NCBI GenBank assembly: GCA_950022295.1
Contig: OX465598.1
Location: forward strand, 121,255,001 to 121,319,000
Direction: 5' to 3'
Origin: Bromus sterilis
Taxonomy: Eukaryota; Streptophyta; Magnoliopsida; Poales; Poaceae
Length of the DNA: 64,000 bases
The position numbers and the translations under genes are program-made. Of the stretch, positions 25,175 to 37,264 are shown piece after piece; position 1 is the first letter of the stretch, and each line of letters opens with the position of its first letter. The notes under the pieces are model-generated. The model did no database searches, had not been told where the DNA came from, and saw only the letters and a list, made by a program, of their open reading frames with translations.

Positions 25175-25646
25175 CAAAGAAGAACCACATGCATGAAATG
25201 CTCAGTTGTTACGTCGGTTTTATGCATAAAGATAGTCATGTGACATTGATAAAATATAGTCCTTGTATGGATGAATGATTTTATGAATTTTCATGTCATG
25301 GTTGGTTGATCAAATAACTCAAGTTTCTCGTCTGAACTGTGCGCACCTCAGACGAGGCGCTTAGCAAAACAATTCTAAGTGTCCCCTTCAAGTTATTAAT
25401 AACTTGGGAGTACTTAATGATAAAAAATCGAGTTTCTCTCAAAAAAATCTAAGTACCCCATCCACGTTATCCAGGGTTGCTTAATGCACAACATCACAGG
25501 ATAAACACAACAAAAATTTGGGCATAATAATCATAAACAAAAGCAAGGCATGTTCAGCGCCCAACACAAATTTCAGAAGTTTTTCCTACATCATCCCTCG
25601 GCATACCGAGGCAAATTTAAGATAACAGTTTTCCTCCTACGATTAT
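25175..25646. other. Gypsy A spacer between integrase and antisense gene
   Basis: About 470 bp of AT-rich sequence with no supportable ORF or repeat. It separates the 3' ends of two convergent units, sense pol and the antisense gene. Confidence 0.6.
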
Positions 25647-28600
25647 CTACTCCTCACCGACCTCATCACTTGTGACGCCAGTAGACTCCACGAAAAAGTC
25701 AAGATCTGGCATTAGCGCAATTCGACTAGCAGTTTCCGCATAACGACTCAAGAAAGTGGTGCGACTAGGCCCCGGCTCAGGCTCGCCTCCGCCAACTCTT
25801 TAGAGATTATGAACCCTCTCGGGGAAGTGTTCTTTGGTCAAAGATAAGGCATAATTGGCACCACTTCGAGCAGACGACCATTTCCAGCGTGCAAACTATT
25901 GAGGAGCAGCCTGAATGAAGGGAATAAATGAGTCAAGGCTCACACGGCTATCTTCACCAGGAGACATGTTCTTCTTAAATTCCAAGGTGGCACCCATGGA
26001 CTCTTCGGCAAACTTGGAAGCTTTGACACACCGCATGTCAACAGGCCACGAGCCAGAGAAAATTCCATCGTAACTGGCGTGTAATTTTCCTTCTTCATGA
26101 TCACTGCAAACTCAACCATCCGAGCTTCCTCTACTTACGGGTTTGTGGCGTATACTGCAAAGAGACAAATCAGCATGTACTCAACTTGCAAGAGAGAAAG
26201 TTCTCATCTTGAGAAACCAACTAAACTTACCAACTAGCGTTTCGCTGAAAACGGCGAATCTTCCAGCAAAATACTCTTCAACAACCCTCGCAGCTTCCCG
26301 AGTAGTCTCCAGCTCTACCTTGTGGGTCTCCTTCTTTTCGATCACAGCTCGGACACCTTCTCTAGATCATGGATCTTTGCAATGGAGGCTTCATTTTTCT
26401 TTTTGGCCTCTTGCAATTCATGCACTTGTTTTTCTAAGGCCCTCTTTTCCTTGGCGCGCATCTCGACCTGATCGATTTATTTCTTCATCTTTTCCACAAA
26501 TTATTCATTTTCCTTGACCTTTGCGTCAAAAGCTTTTTTAGCAGCCTCTGCATAATATCAGAAATGAATTTTACAGTAACAATAGTTCATCCTTTGAACA
26601 ATTAGAGACAACTATCTTACCATTATCTTCGGCATGTTGCTTCTGCAGCTTGTTATGCTCTTCTTGCGGCATCTCATATGCTTTCTTCATGGCTGCATTC
26701 TCCCCTTGTAACTTCACAAAGGAAGAGCCCAGCTTGCAAGCCTCCTGGTGCAGGAAAAGGATTAAAATAAACAAAACCTATTATCAAAAGACTTAAGAGT
26801 AACTTCAAGAAGTCACTCGGAGACTTGGGGGCTACACCCAGTGGGTGCACTAAGAAGTGCTCGCACTTGACGTTCACAATTAAAACCTCTTATGAAAAGA
26901 CTCCGAGTAACTTCAAGAAATCACTCAGAGCCTTGGGGTCGACACCCAGTGGGTGCACTCAGGAGTGCTCCCATCAAAATAGCTACAAATCAATAAAACT
27001 TCAAGCAACCCAGACAAAAAGTCACTGGAAGACCCAGTGGGTGAAAAACTTACATAAGTACTTACGTGCATGTTTGCCTTCATGGACTCTGCTTCAGAAG
27101 CTAACTCGCTCAAGCGCATCTCAAATTGGGAAGCCTTTAACAAGTGGAATTGGAGAAGAATAAGCTGGAGCCGTCTCATGAGCAGTTGCGGGGGCACGAA
27201 TCTCCGGTGGAGCAGGAGGAGCAGACAAATCATCAACAACAACAAACAGTCGGTCTAAGAACAACCGGTTCAGAGGTAGCTTGGTCACGGTTGGTCTCAA
27301 TATTATCGACATAGGCGTCCACATCCACGTCCACTGAGGAAAACGATCAAAGAAAATGATGACAAAAAGTACAAGTGGTGTTATTCCATCCAATTAACTA
27401 GAAGCACAGAGTAATACATACTTTCCACAGAAGCATCCTCAGGGATGGTGTCAATCATTGGAAAATCTCCCACCCCACAGGTGCTAACATCTTGATAGGT
27501 AGAAGCATTGTGATCTTCCATTCCAGGGAGCGATTCAGAACCAGTCGGACGGATACTACAAAAGAAAGTTCATGAGAAAGATAAAGAGAATAAGGAAGCA
27601 ATCCAAAGGGAAGAGTGACCAAAATTACTTCTGAGAAGTTTTCAGTGCACGTCTTGGCGGAGCAACCACGAGTGAAGCCTTTGCAGCTGCTAGCTCGGTA
27701 GTTTCGGATCTAGAAGTATCAGCATTGCTCCCGGAAGGATTCACCTTCCTTCCTCCAAGCGTGGTCAACACCTTTCTGGGCCTCATAGGAGCAACTCTTC
27801 CATGACTCGGAGACAAAGCAGGGAGTTTTCCACTGCTCTCCCCACTACTCGGAGGCAAAGGGCGTTTTCGGCTTCGGTTGAGCCCCTTCTGAGCTGAATC
27901 TCGGTCTTGGTTTCTTTTAGACCGCAACTCGGAAACTACCGGAGAAGGAGCAACATCGTACTCCACCTCGTCCTCAACATCAACCCTGGCATCCACCCCT
28001 TTATTGCTATCCTCATCTTCTTCCGCAGGATGTTGGGGAGCCAAGGGAATGGGGGAGTGATAATAAGAAACATCTGCCTGTAAGACAACCAAACTCCAAA
28101 TTAAGGAAGGACGCATCAAAATGATCAAAACAACGACGTATACAACATCAAATGGTCTTACCAAAGTTGGAGGATGAAGACTGTCAAAAGGCCAAACTCG
28201 ACCCGCTACCTGTATGCCGTGAGTCACACTGGTAATTACCTTCATTCGTTGTTCGAATTCCTCGGTCAACATCTCGATATTGCTATACCGAGTGTTGTCG
28301 GTGAGCCCGGAGTAAGTCCACATTCCCCGAGATCTATCCTGGAGAGGCTGAATCCTCTGACTCACAAACACTGCAATTAAATCCATAGCGTCTAGCCCAT
28401 TTTTCTTCAGCCGCACAATCTCCCGCATCAAGGGAAGCACTTGCTCCTTGTCAGAATTGGTCAAGCGAGGGTTCCAACCATGAGAAGCAGTTAGCCTCAC
28501 ATCTGAGTAGGGAGGCAAAGTTTGAACTCCATGCCCTTCTTCCACCTTGCAATAGAACCAACTATTCTGCCAATTCCTAACAGGATCTGGTAAGCTAGAA

Positions 28601-29046
28601 GGAAAGTATTGGGCTCCCTGTTTTCTAGCAAGAAACATGCCTCCACATAGGTGATTTATCTCCATACCACCACCCTCCCCAGATTTCTTCACTTTTTGGG
28701 GCTTAATGGTGTAAATAGAACGAAAGAGATGCCAATGGGGTTCTATGCCAAGAAAAGCCTCACATAAACTAAAGAAGCTAGCTAACAAAGTGATGGCATT
28801 TGGGACAAGGTGGTGAAGTTGGGAACGGGTAAAAGCAAGGAAATCCAACAAGAAGGGATTTGGAGGGAGAGAGAAGCCTCGATCCACGTGAGAGAGAAGC
28901 AAAACTAGATCACCCTCCCGGGGAAGAGGTTCCTCTTCCGAAGGAGATGGAGCACGACACCGATTGAGAGGAAGCATACCAGACTCTTGGTAGACTTGGA
29001 GCATCTCCGCTGTGACGACGGACGATAACCATTCTCCGACAGACAT
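25647..29046 (-). pseudogene. Antisense multi-exon Transposase_28-type gene inside Gypsy A (decayed)
   Basis: Exon 1 (29046 to 28162) encodes the plant Transposase_28 / putative gypsy-type transposon domain: GFSLPPNPFLLDFLAFTRSQ and AFLGIEPHWHLFRSIY. The start is taken at MSVGEW; an upstream in-frame ATG is at 29076. Six introns with GT-AG ends can be placed: 28078-28161, 27556-27628, 27334-27421, 26745-27065, 26548-26620 and 26155-26230. Five are 73-88 bp, typical of plants. Later exons are coiled-coil-like (KLQGENAAMKKAYE and KEKRALEKQVHELQEAKK) and the last ends DEVGEE at a TAG (25647-25649). Exon 4 (27066-27333) needs two frameshifts and the exon from 26547 has stops, so it is decayed. 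Transposase_28 genes are known companions of plant Gypsy elements; their function is unknown. Confidence 0.8.
26771..27050. repeat. Imperfect ~108-bp tandem repeats in the fourth intron of the antisense gene
   Basis: Two long units begin near 26771 and 26881 (shared AACCTCTTATGAAAAGACT-like start and AACTTCAAGAA), with a partial third near 27000. Each contains a CACCCAGTGGGTG or GACCCAGTGGGTG near-palindrome (26835, 26943 and 27031). They lie in the only long intron (321 bp) of the gene, so the intron probably grew by duplication. Confidence 0.75.
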
Positions 29047-29224
29047 GGCTTCAACGGACCGTCGCGGACAATGCACCGAACGCCGGGGAAGCTTGCTGGA
29101 GGTCGACGATGGGAGCGGATGATGAACAAGCGATGCTTCGAAGGCAAGAGCAGAGGAGGAAGAAGAAGAATAGCCAGGGTAAAAGTGAATGGAAGCTCAG
29201 ATCTACTTTTCACCGTGGGGAAGC

Positions 29225-29231
29225 TTATATA
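29225..29231 (-). promoter_or_regulatory. TATA box candidate for the antisense gene
   Basis: TATATAA on the minus strand, about 180 bp upstream of the proposed ATG, in a position suited to a 5' UTR of roughly 150 bases. It lies outside both LTRs, so the antisense gene would have its own promoter. Confidence 0.55.
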
Positions 29232-30196
29232 CTAGCAGGTCCTTAACTGCCATGCGTCATATCCGCGGGCCATTATGAGGGTGTCGTTACGGTTCCCCAT
29301 GACCCCGCCCATTTAATAGGAGACGGTTAATGATTTTTTAAATAACCAGCGCAGGAATCGAGGCGACAAATCTGAAGAATATCCCACTTTCCTCTGACAG
29401 CTAGATTCTCTTCTAACACAGGACCACTATTTTTCCCAAGATAGCAGGGATTTGATGCAAACCTCAAGTTTCGAATGGCTACTCGGAGAGAACAGAGAAG
29501 ATGCCTCATAAGGCAAAAAACATCCCATTCGGTAGATCTTTTCACACTCAGTTTCCTTTCCGAGTAGATCATTACTCGGAAAAGACTTACCACATAAACC
29601 GAGTAAGCAGTCACTCGGAGCATTTTTCAAAAACGGACATTACTCAAAGCTCAAAACCGTATTGGGATGGGACACCACCCAAAACTAAGTAACGAGCTTG
29701 AAAGAGACCATACTTTGAAATGCGCAACAAACGGAAAATCTTGTAATCATTACTTACTCAACAAAGTTCTGAGTAGTTAACTCTCTAATGATCCATCTCT
29801 AACGAAGATTGCCAGATTATTAGCATGATAAGGTGCAGGGCTAAATAATTGATATCCCACGTGGTATGACCTAAAGCTCATTTTTGCGATGCTTTAGGAT
29901 GTCAAACTTTACAAATCTGGTTTATATGGAGTTTAAGGCCTTTTACTCCAAGACACGCCCTCCGGGGCCTCAGTCCACCTCTTCCGAGAGACGCTTGAGT
30001 GTCGCCAGATTTTTCCTTTAACTAGCCTGAACAACACGTGAGGGAAAAGTTCAAATATTAGTAAAGTCCTTCCGGGGCCCTTATTGAGTTTGATCTTCAT
30101 ATACCTTATGAATTTATCATCCATAGAAAGAAATACTTCTTGGAAATGATATCAACTATCTCAAATCTCGAGCGCCCAGAAGCACTTGGGGGCTAC
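29232..30196. other. Gypsy A 3' untranslated region and polypurine tract
   Basis: Non-coding sequence between the antisense promoter and the 3' LTR. Inverted ACTCGG/CCGAGT motifs recur at 29481-29488, 29558-29581 and 29599-29620. The CTTGGGGGCTAC just before 30197 is the likely polypurine tract region and has the form common in grass Gypsy elements. Confidence 0.65.
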
Positions 30197-30889
30197 TATC
30201 GTGGTCATACTAAAGGTATACCCTTAAGTATTAAATATCAGGGGGTACCCCCAAATATATCATGGCATCCAAGCATTTAAGAACAAAGGAAAATCTAAAA
30301 GTCACTAGGTTTCTAATAGCTCGAGAACTACAAGCATGTAAAGTGCATCGCTTCCGAGCTGCTAGTTACTCGAAAAAGAAGACAACCTCCGAGTAAACCG
30401 TCACTCGGAGTAATAAACAACCTCCGAGTGAACCGCTACTCGGAGGAATGAGCCATCTCCGAGTAACTCACCACTCGGAAGAAGGGACTGCTGAGCTACC
30501 TGCTACTCGGAAGAGGAGAAGGCCAGGAGATGCGAAGACGTTGAAGGCAAAAGCGTTACCCCTCCTTTAATTAGATGTAGTGGGTAGGCAGTTTCGTGTA
30601 TTAAGATTAGGAATTAAAGCTTGTAATATAAAACCCATTACCATAGTAATGAAGGGGCAGGGCGCACTCTATATAAGCCTAGCCCCTCGCCCAGGGTAGG
30701 GTTACGCGCACACTGTTCCCAAGAACCCTAAGGATGAACACCCCAGTAAGTCTGGGACATGATTAAGGTTGTTATCTCTATGGAGAATCCTAACCTGTAT
30801 AATTCTCTATGCGTCAACCTCCTTGCGTACAGATTCATATAGCTGCCTTCATACCCCATATTCTCATTGTCGGAATCTAAACCACGACA
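30197..30889 (+). repeat. Gypsy A 3' LTR (693 bp)
   Basis: It starts TATCGTGGT and ends ACCACGACA. The ends are inverted repeats if the second base was originally G, so the terminal TG has decayed to TA. It contains the 35-bp dyad array at 30351-30510 and a TATA box, TATATAA, at 30670-30676. Its last 212 bases match the 5' LTR remnant at 5279-5488. The flanking duplication cannot be tested because the left end is outside the window. Confidence 0.87.
30351..30515. repeat. 35-bp tandem array of CTCCGAGT...ACTCGGAG dyads in the LTR U3
   Basis: CTCCGAGT begins at 30387, 30422 and 30457, exactly 35 bp apart. Each is followed 8 bases later by ACTCGGAG or ACTCGGAA (30403, 30438, 30473). Degenerate units flank the core on both sides. 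Each unit could fold as an 8-bp-stem hairpin or act as a repeated protein-binding site upstream of the TATA box at 30670. Confidence 0.85.
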
Positions 30890-32040
30890 CCAGTTTCTTC
30901 AATGTTCCTCAACATTTTGGGGGGTCGACAACGATGGTTAAACCATTCTTCAGGGACTGTTCTCCTGTGTAAACTCGCAAACACATCAATCCCTTAACCA
31001 TTTTGTCATCAATACTCCAAAACCTCAAAGGGGGCACTAGATGCACTTACAACTAGCAAAGTCATTGGGGATGGCATTGCCCCTTTTGGGTACACCACCC
31101 TCAATAGCCTTTTCCACTTTCTCTTTAGGCTTCTCCTCCTCCTTGACAAAGGTAATCTTCCTTTCTTCTTCTTCTTATTCTTCTTGTTCTTCTTCTTTGA
31201 TGAACTAGCACCAAAACCAATGCCTTCCTTACCAATGACCTCCTTTTGATAACTCAAGAGATCATTAAGTGATTTCTCTCCTTGAATGCAAGAGACAAGT
31301 CCCTTCTTGAGTTGTGCCTTCAATCTAGAGTTTTCCTCAACAAGAGGAGCATGCTCACAACAAGGGTTAGTAGAACTTGGTTTCTCAAGCACAGTGGTAG
31401 GAGGGAAATTAGTAATCTCTTTAGTGAGTTGAATGTTTACTTCCTCATGTGCCTTCTTCAGAGTCATGAGTTCGTGCTTTAATAATTTGTGATCCTTTTT
31501 GAATTTCTCATGATCCGCAAGAAGTCTTTCATGAGCCTCAACTAGTTCTTCATTTTTAGTTTTGAGGTCACAAGCAATAGCATTGGCATGTTTAAGGTCA
31601 AGTTATATATTATCAATATCACTATCATATTTCACCTCAAGAGACCCCTTAAGCTCATGCTCTTCCTCAAGGGATTGAGATAGCTCTCCTATCTCATCCT
31701 CATAATCACGACTATGCCCTCGCAGCTCGGTGATCGTCCCATCAAGTTGCTCAATATGAGCATGAGCTCCACCTAATTGTTCCAAGAGGGTCACAAAGTG
31801 CCTCTTGGTCTCACCTTTGAGCTTTGACATGAAGATATCAAACTCATTGTCTTCCTTTACCTTGGTATCCTCCTTTTCCTCCAGACAATCCAACAAAGAT
31901 GGGTTAGTGGAGATAAACGGTTTAGAGGGAGGAGTTACCGAGGTAGTCTTGGCCATAAGGCACTTGTGGATGATGTGAGGGTTCTCGTTGGGGGAGTTGA
32001 AGAGTGATGTTGATGGAGGAGGATTGGAGACGATAGCCAC
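30890..32040 (-). pseudogene. Element F: SIRE-type Copia gag remnant
   Basis: A single minus-strand frame runs from about 32040 to 31009, broken by one TAA at about 31603-31605. It encodes a charged coiled coil (GELSQSLEEEHELKGSLEVK) followed by NPCCEHAPLVEENSRLKAQL, the hallmark DLLSYQKEVIGKEGIGFGAS, and a lysine-rich tract. These features match the C-terminal extension of gag in SIRE/Maximus-type Copia elements (from family knowledge). Gypsy A abuts it at 30889 and Gypsy D is inserted at 32041. Neither its LTRs nor its pol are in the window. The last 120 bases (30890-31008) hold no clear domain. Confidence 0.7.
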
Positions 32041-32455
32041 TGATGAGGGGGTGACCCCACGACTCCTGCGTATGAGGATAACCGGTGCGTATGAAGACAG
32101 AAGGCCCGCTAGGAAGCCGTGACAGGCCCACGACTGGCCCGACCAAGCACCGACGTAGGAGTCCGCGACTAGTATGGAAGGCACGACTTGGCATACAAGG
32201 CAAGATGAGAACTAGGAAACTATCTTTGTAACCTAGTACGGACTCCCCGAGACCTAGCCTAGTATATAAAGGCTGGGAGGGGAGACGTCCAGATCAATCC
32301 AATACACATCTAATCTCCTGGTCTTACGAGAACTCGCCTTGGACTCCCCTGTAATCGCACCCTCACGCAATAATATCGAGCAGGAAGTGCTTCTCCTGTT
32401 AGCCGACGAGTATCGTCCAACCTGTGCCTTCTCTATGACTAACCCAGGGTCCCTG
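32041..32455 (+). repeat. Gypsy D 5' LTR, left part
   Basis: It begins TGATGAGGGGGTGACC beside F and stops at the CCCTG duplication left of Copia C. A TATA box, TATATAAA, is at 32263-32270, with the R region to its right. Confidence 0.8.
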
Positions 32456-34204
32456 TGTTGGGTCTCGCAGCAGAAAACAATAATTTTTCTAACTAGCGTC
32501 GCCCTTAACCCAAGATCTATCTAGCTGTAATGTCGTAACGGAAAGACTTGCGGAAACATACCTCGGGGTGTAATCCATTGCGCGGGAAAACGTTCCCGCA
32601 AACATGGTTGATGAAGCCGTAAACCTTTCACAGCCCCCTGGCTGTGTTAGCACCCTGTTGGGTGGTAGTGCAGCACCTCGTAGTACTCGCACACGTACGG
32701 ACTCGATGACGACCTCGTTCTCCGATCCAGCAAAGGTGGCGGAAGTAGACCTCCCGGAACCGGAGTTTCGGCAGCACGACGGCGTCCGCATAGCAGAGAA
32801 GCCTCAATCCCAACACAGGTTCCAAAAAAGGGGACCCCGGCTTGAGAGAGACGAGAGAGGGGAGAAGACCGGTGAAAACCGATCTCAATTCGGAGTAATA
32901 TTGAATTCTCTGCGAATTTTTTTGTATTAAAGAAGTGCACCCCTACCCATCTTTATATAGGCAGACGGAAGGAGTCAACCCCCTTTCCCTTGGTAATGTG
33001 GGACTAATCCCTTGCCGAGGGGGGAGGGTGCGGCTGGGAGGAGGGGGGAAGTGGGGCGCCACCCACATGGGCCCCAAGGCCCATGGCGCCCCCCCTTTTT
33101 TTCTTTGCCTTTTCCCTTTTATTTTCCTCCTTCCCCTAATGGGCTTCTTTCACAAATAAGTCCCATTGCACTTTTTAATCTGAAATAAATTATTATTAAT
33201 TATTAATTCACTTAATTAATAAATAATACATATTATTTCATCTCCTGATGATCCGGAACTCCTTCCAGCTCACTCCGAACGTCCTTCGGACCAACACGGA
33301 ACTTTTCCAGTACGTCTTTCTCTCTTCTCCGGTAACTCCGATAGTTCCGAAAAGGTCTCCGATATTCATCGAGCCCTTAAGTGTGTTACCCTACGGTCCG
33401 AGAACACTCCAGTCATGACCGAGACAAAGGCTACGGCCAATGATCAATAGCGGGACCTGGATGCCCATAATGACCCCTGTGCATTCCGGTAGTAACCGAT
33501 TGAACCGTACACTTTGTATACCATTCCCTTTGTCATGCGATACTAGATTAGTCCAAGATTCAATCAACTGCATCCAATGCATTAGTTCTATCTTGTTACC
33601 GACAAATCTTATTCACTTGTTCCGTGATATTCATCCTTGTGACCTAGTCACACGCTGCGCAGCTTTATGGATGCAATCTCACCGAGTTGGCCATGAAGTA
33701 TCTTTCCATTATATGGATTGACAAATCCCTCTCTTGAATCAACACTCCTCAACATATCCCATCGGATAGCCCAAGATACACCTTTATGGTCACCATGTTT
33801 CAGTGTGAAGGTTAATGCACTCAAAGCATCCTCAGAAGATAGCAATTATGCGTGATCTCACGGTCAAAGGAATAGGCTACTATGTTCTATAATTACAACA
33901 CTGAACTTTTAGTATTTGATCATGTTGCAATGCTTGCATTGGGTAATGTTCATCACGTCATTCATTCAATGAGGTGACCTTACCGTCAATTGACTTGATT
34001 TTCCATGATCGTGAAACCACAATCATCAGTTGAAGATAAACCAGTCATCATGAGAGGCTGACTAGGAACTCTGGTTGTTTCTATACCACACCTGTATCAT
34101 TGTTTCACTGATACAGTTCCAGCACAGTATGAAACTGGTCATGAACTTATTTAGATATATTGGAATAATCATATATTATTTGCCTCTAGAGCATATATCC
34201 AACA
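32456..34204 (-). repeat. Copia C left LTR (3' LTR in element orientation)
   Basis: TGTTGGGTCTCGC at 32456 to ATATCCAACA at 34204. A TATA box on the minus strand is at 32952-32959. It is nearly identical to 38925-40672. Confidence 0.93.
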
Positions 34205-34217
34205 GTCTCCCACTGTC
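34205..34217 (-). other. Polypurine tract of Copia C
   Basis: On the minus strand the 3' LTR is preceded by ACAGTGGGAGAC, a typical Copia purine tract. Confidence 0.75.
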
Positions 34218-37200
34218 ACTAGATAGCAAATAATCTAGCTGCATATTTTCTCGATCATAATCATCTTATCATATAAGTGTTTATTGATCATGCTTCCTCA
34301 TGGAAGAGGTTTCCTCAACGATCTATACCCGTTCAGATTCGTATGTTCCTTTGCAACAGGTATTGGTCAACTTGCTTGATATACCCTTCATTATCTAATA
34401 ATGCTTGAATTATAAGTTTGGTGGGAGAGTGAGACTTCTTATTTTACATTATTCTCTAATGAAAAAATGGTTTTAGTCCCTAGGTCTCCCATAGTCATGT
34501 ATACTGAAAAATACACTCAGCCAGAAGTCTAAACTTCTTACGCTAAACTTTATTCAACCTTCTACTTCCTTAAGTAGATATTTATATTTTGTAGAGTTTT
34601 GGTTCGTGAAATTATAGCTCACATTTCATTTCTATTCCTTTTGGTGATATCTCTAATCATATAGACCCATAATAAGGCTTGCAATCGTAATCCAGTATTA
34701 CATTCAAGTATATTATCTTTTCTATCATTTAGAGTACTGTCCTCAGTTTCTCTTCAGATACTGAATGCTTGGACTTTGCTCAGGTTCTGTGTTTTTCCAA
34801 CCAAGCACATCGGAACCTGTTCTTCTTCTAAGAACCTTTGAGTCATTTTGTTATTGGATTCACAACTTCCGTTTTATGGTAGAATCATATGTCAAAGGTC
34901 ATATAGGATCACATGTCTTGAGACAAAGTGCATCCTTATTCTTCCATTAAAACATTATTTTGTGATATTAAGGTTTTACATCTTTATATAATTCCTAGCC
35001 ACAAGAACCTTTTCTTGTTTAGGATATCATTCCAATCATTTTGATGTTCATTACACGTGTCCTAATCTATCCTTATAGATTTTAGTGTGTGACACATCTG
35101 TATTTCGTTCATATAAGATTCTCGTAATCCTTTCATCTTATTATCCTTAATCTCCATGTATATAAATTTATATATATGAGATTGTTTTCACATATATCAT
35201 CGTATATATATGAAATTGACATTGTACTCCCACTCAAATATATCCGACATATATCTGTAAGTAAGCTTTTATTAAGTTTCTATTCTAATTATGTCAGACA
35301 TAATAATATGGCTCCCAAAGCTCCCACTCATAAAATGCTCTCTGCATTCCAAGTTTTTAGGAAGTCTCCAAAGCTCCCACTCAGTTTCATGAAATTGCAG
35401 TCCATCTCAATATTTTGATTACTTCAAAATCACTTGATCAAATCAAGGCTGAGAGTTTCTGCCTTGAGGTACTATGGTCCATCTTATCGAAACACTCTTT
35501 CGTTATGCCAATTGCTACTTCTCTTCAAATTCCACAACTTGAATGTGATGCAATTTCAAGCTATGGTCCCTTCATAGTGTTCGTGAATGAAATACCCATA
35601 TTGATTTAGCATTACTACGCTTCCGTAATCAATCATTATTGAATTTAGCCATAACATCTTTTATGTGCCAAATCATGCCTTTATGTGTTGCATCATTTTT
35701 AATAACTTCCTGGTTATTCGGAATGTGAAATAACTACTTTATTTCATAGGATGTGAGCCATCGCATATGCAACTCAATATGATTTCATTTATCCTCGTTT
35801 CCTAGGTAACCATCAATCCTTCGTAATTTATGAGCAGTGTCCCTTCTGTTTCACTTAAGAAGACTCATGATTATTGTTCTGTACAAAACGTATTCATGAC
35901 AATCTTCTTATTTGTAAACTAAGGCTTTAACTAATATACCATGATCATCATCAATAGCATATTTCCTCTTCTCATGGAGTCATTTCAGCGAAACGTTTTC
36001 CGTTGTGTTACTCTGTTATCTGGAGGTAGGGTCAATCACCCTGGTCAAAGAATTCACTTTTCTCCCATTGGTTTATTCCTTGAGAACCATCTTCTCATTC
36101 ACCAATTCAAGCAATACAAGTTTTTCTATTTGGGAAGGTTTGTTTTACAATTGCTCACAACTCTAATACAAAGAAAGTTATATCATATAAAACTTCTAGA
36201 AACTTTCTAACACCATCATCATATGGAGTCATCAGCTTCATTAAATTCAGAATGGTTTCCTTATTTCCTGAAGTGGGTGTTTTAACTTAATAAATTATAA
36301 CAACTTTGTTCATTCAAAATAGCATTAGCGTAAGGGGAATGTATTTAGACCATACTACATTTTAGTATGACTACGAATGGTTTAGGTGCTTGAGCACTTT
36401 AAACTTCCATCATAATTTGTGGCATTATTTCCACAAGTCTCCCATTTATGTCAACTATAATACTCATCACTTTGACCACATCATGGTGATTTGTATTCTT
36501 ATATCCAACTTTACTGTGATTCCGTCATCTCAGATTTATGATCTTAATTGAATGCCTTGTTCAATTAATCATGCGAAGCATCTTTAATGATTATTCATGC
36601 GCTTGGTTAATACATCATTTATGTACAATGTTTGGCGCAAGTTCTGCTTTGCTAGAACTCCGTCATTAGTCATCTTGGTTGATAATAAATTCATGAGTTA
36701 ATAGATCAGGTATCTAATGACTTCATTATTTATGAATTCATCTCATGCATTTAATATAGTTATGACTTTTGACTTTATTGTTATTCAAAATAACTTAATC
36801 ATTAAACATTGAATATCACTTGACAATTATGGTGTTTTATAAATGCTTCTATCATATTATAAACTCAATTGCAATCATAGTATAAGCACACTTTATTCAT
36901 CAAACTGGAACAACTAACTTGTCTCAAAACATGAATAACTTCGTCTTGCGAGATGCAAGACATATCACTAAGTGTTCATACTTGATTGATTACAAAAGAT
37001 TTATCTAATACTCTAAGTATAATCCTGTGATAGATGTCTTGGTGAAATCTTGGTGGCCATCAACTGTCTTGGTTGCCATCAATCCTGGATCACACCTCTT
37101 CCCGTCCATGCAACGGCAGGCCCTGTTTTCATAAAACAGAACAAGTATCAAATACTTATTAAACTGCAAATGTTGTATAAGGGAACAAACATTTATAACG

Positions 37201-37264
37201 ATTATATCAAATATATACCTTCTCCATCAACAATTTCTCCTTCAATGGGTTCAACCTCTAAATC
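34218..37264 (-). other. Copia C AT-rich interior without recognisable pol
   Basis: Three kilobases of AT-rich sequence, closed in all six frames beyond about 90 codons. No RT, integrase or protease motif can be read. A (TA)-rich patch lies at 35160-35225. It may be pol decayed beyond recognition or unrelated filler. Confidence 0.6.

Larger units (their letters stand above)
5279..30889 (+). mobile_element. Gypsy A: Tat-like Ty3-gypsy element, interrupted by element B
   Basis: Order on the plus strand: 5' LTR tail (5279-5488), tRNA-Lys-like primer site, gag, protease, RT, RNase H (interrupted 9773-23568), integrase, an antisense spliced gene, and 3' LTR (30197-30889). The 5' LTR is cut by Copia-1. 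The comparable 210 bases of the two LTRs differ at roughly 24 positions by eye, about 11 percent, so the insertion is old. Coding regions carry stops, frameshifts and a roughly 450-bp deletion in RNase H. The antisense Transposase_28-type gene downstream of pol and the RNase H arrangement shared with element D suggest the Tat lineage. The family name is not assigned. Confidence 0.88.

Noticed and set aside
29427..29630. Minus-strand ORFs of 67-98 codons upstream of the antisense gene
   Set aside because: They lie upstream of its TATA box, overlap each other in different frames and show no domain.
32026..32184. N-terminal part of the 193-codon minus ORF (MPSILVADSYVG)
   Set aside because: It lies in the D LTR; only the part left of 32041 is F gag.
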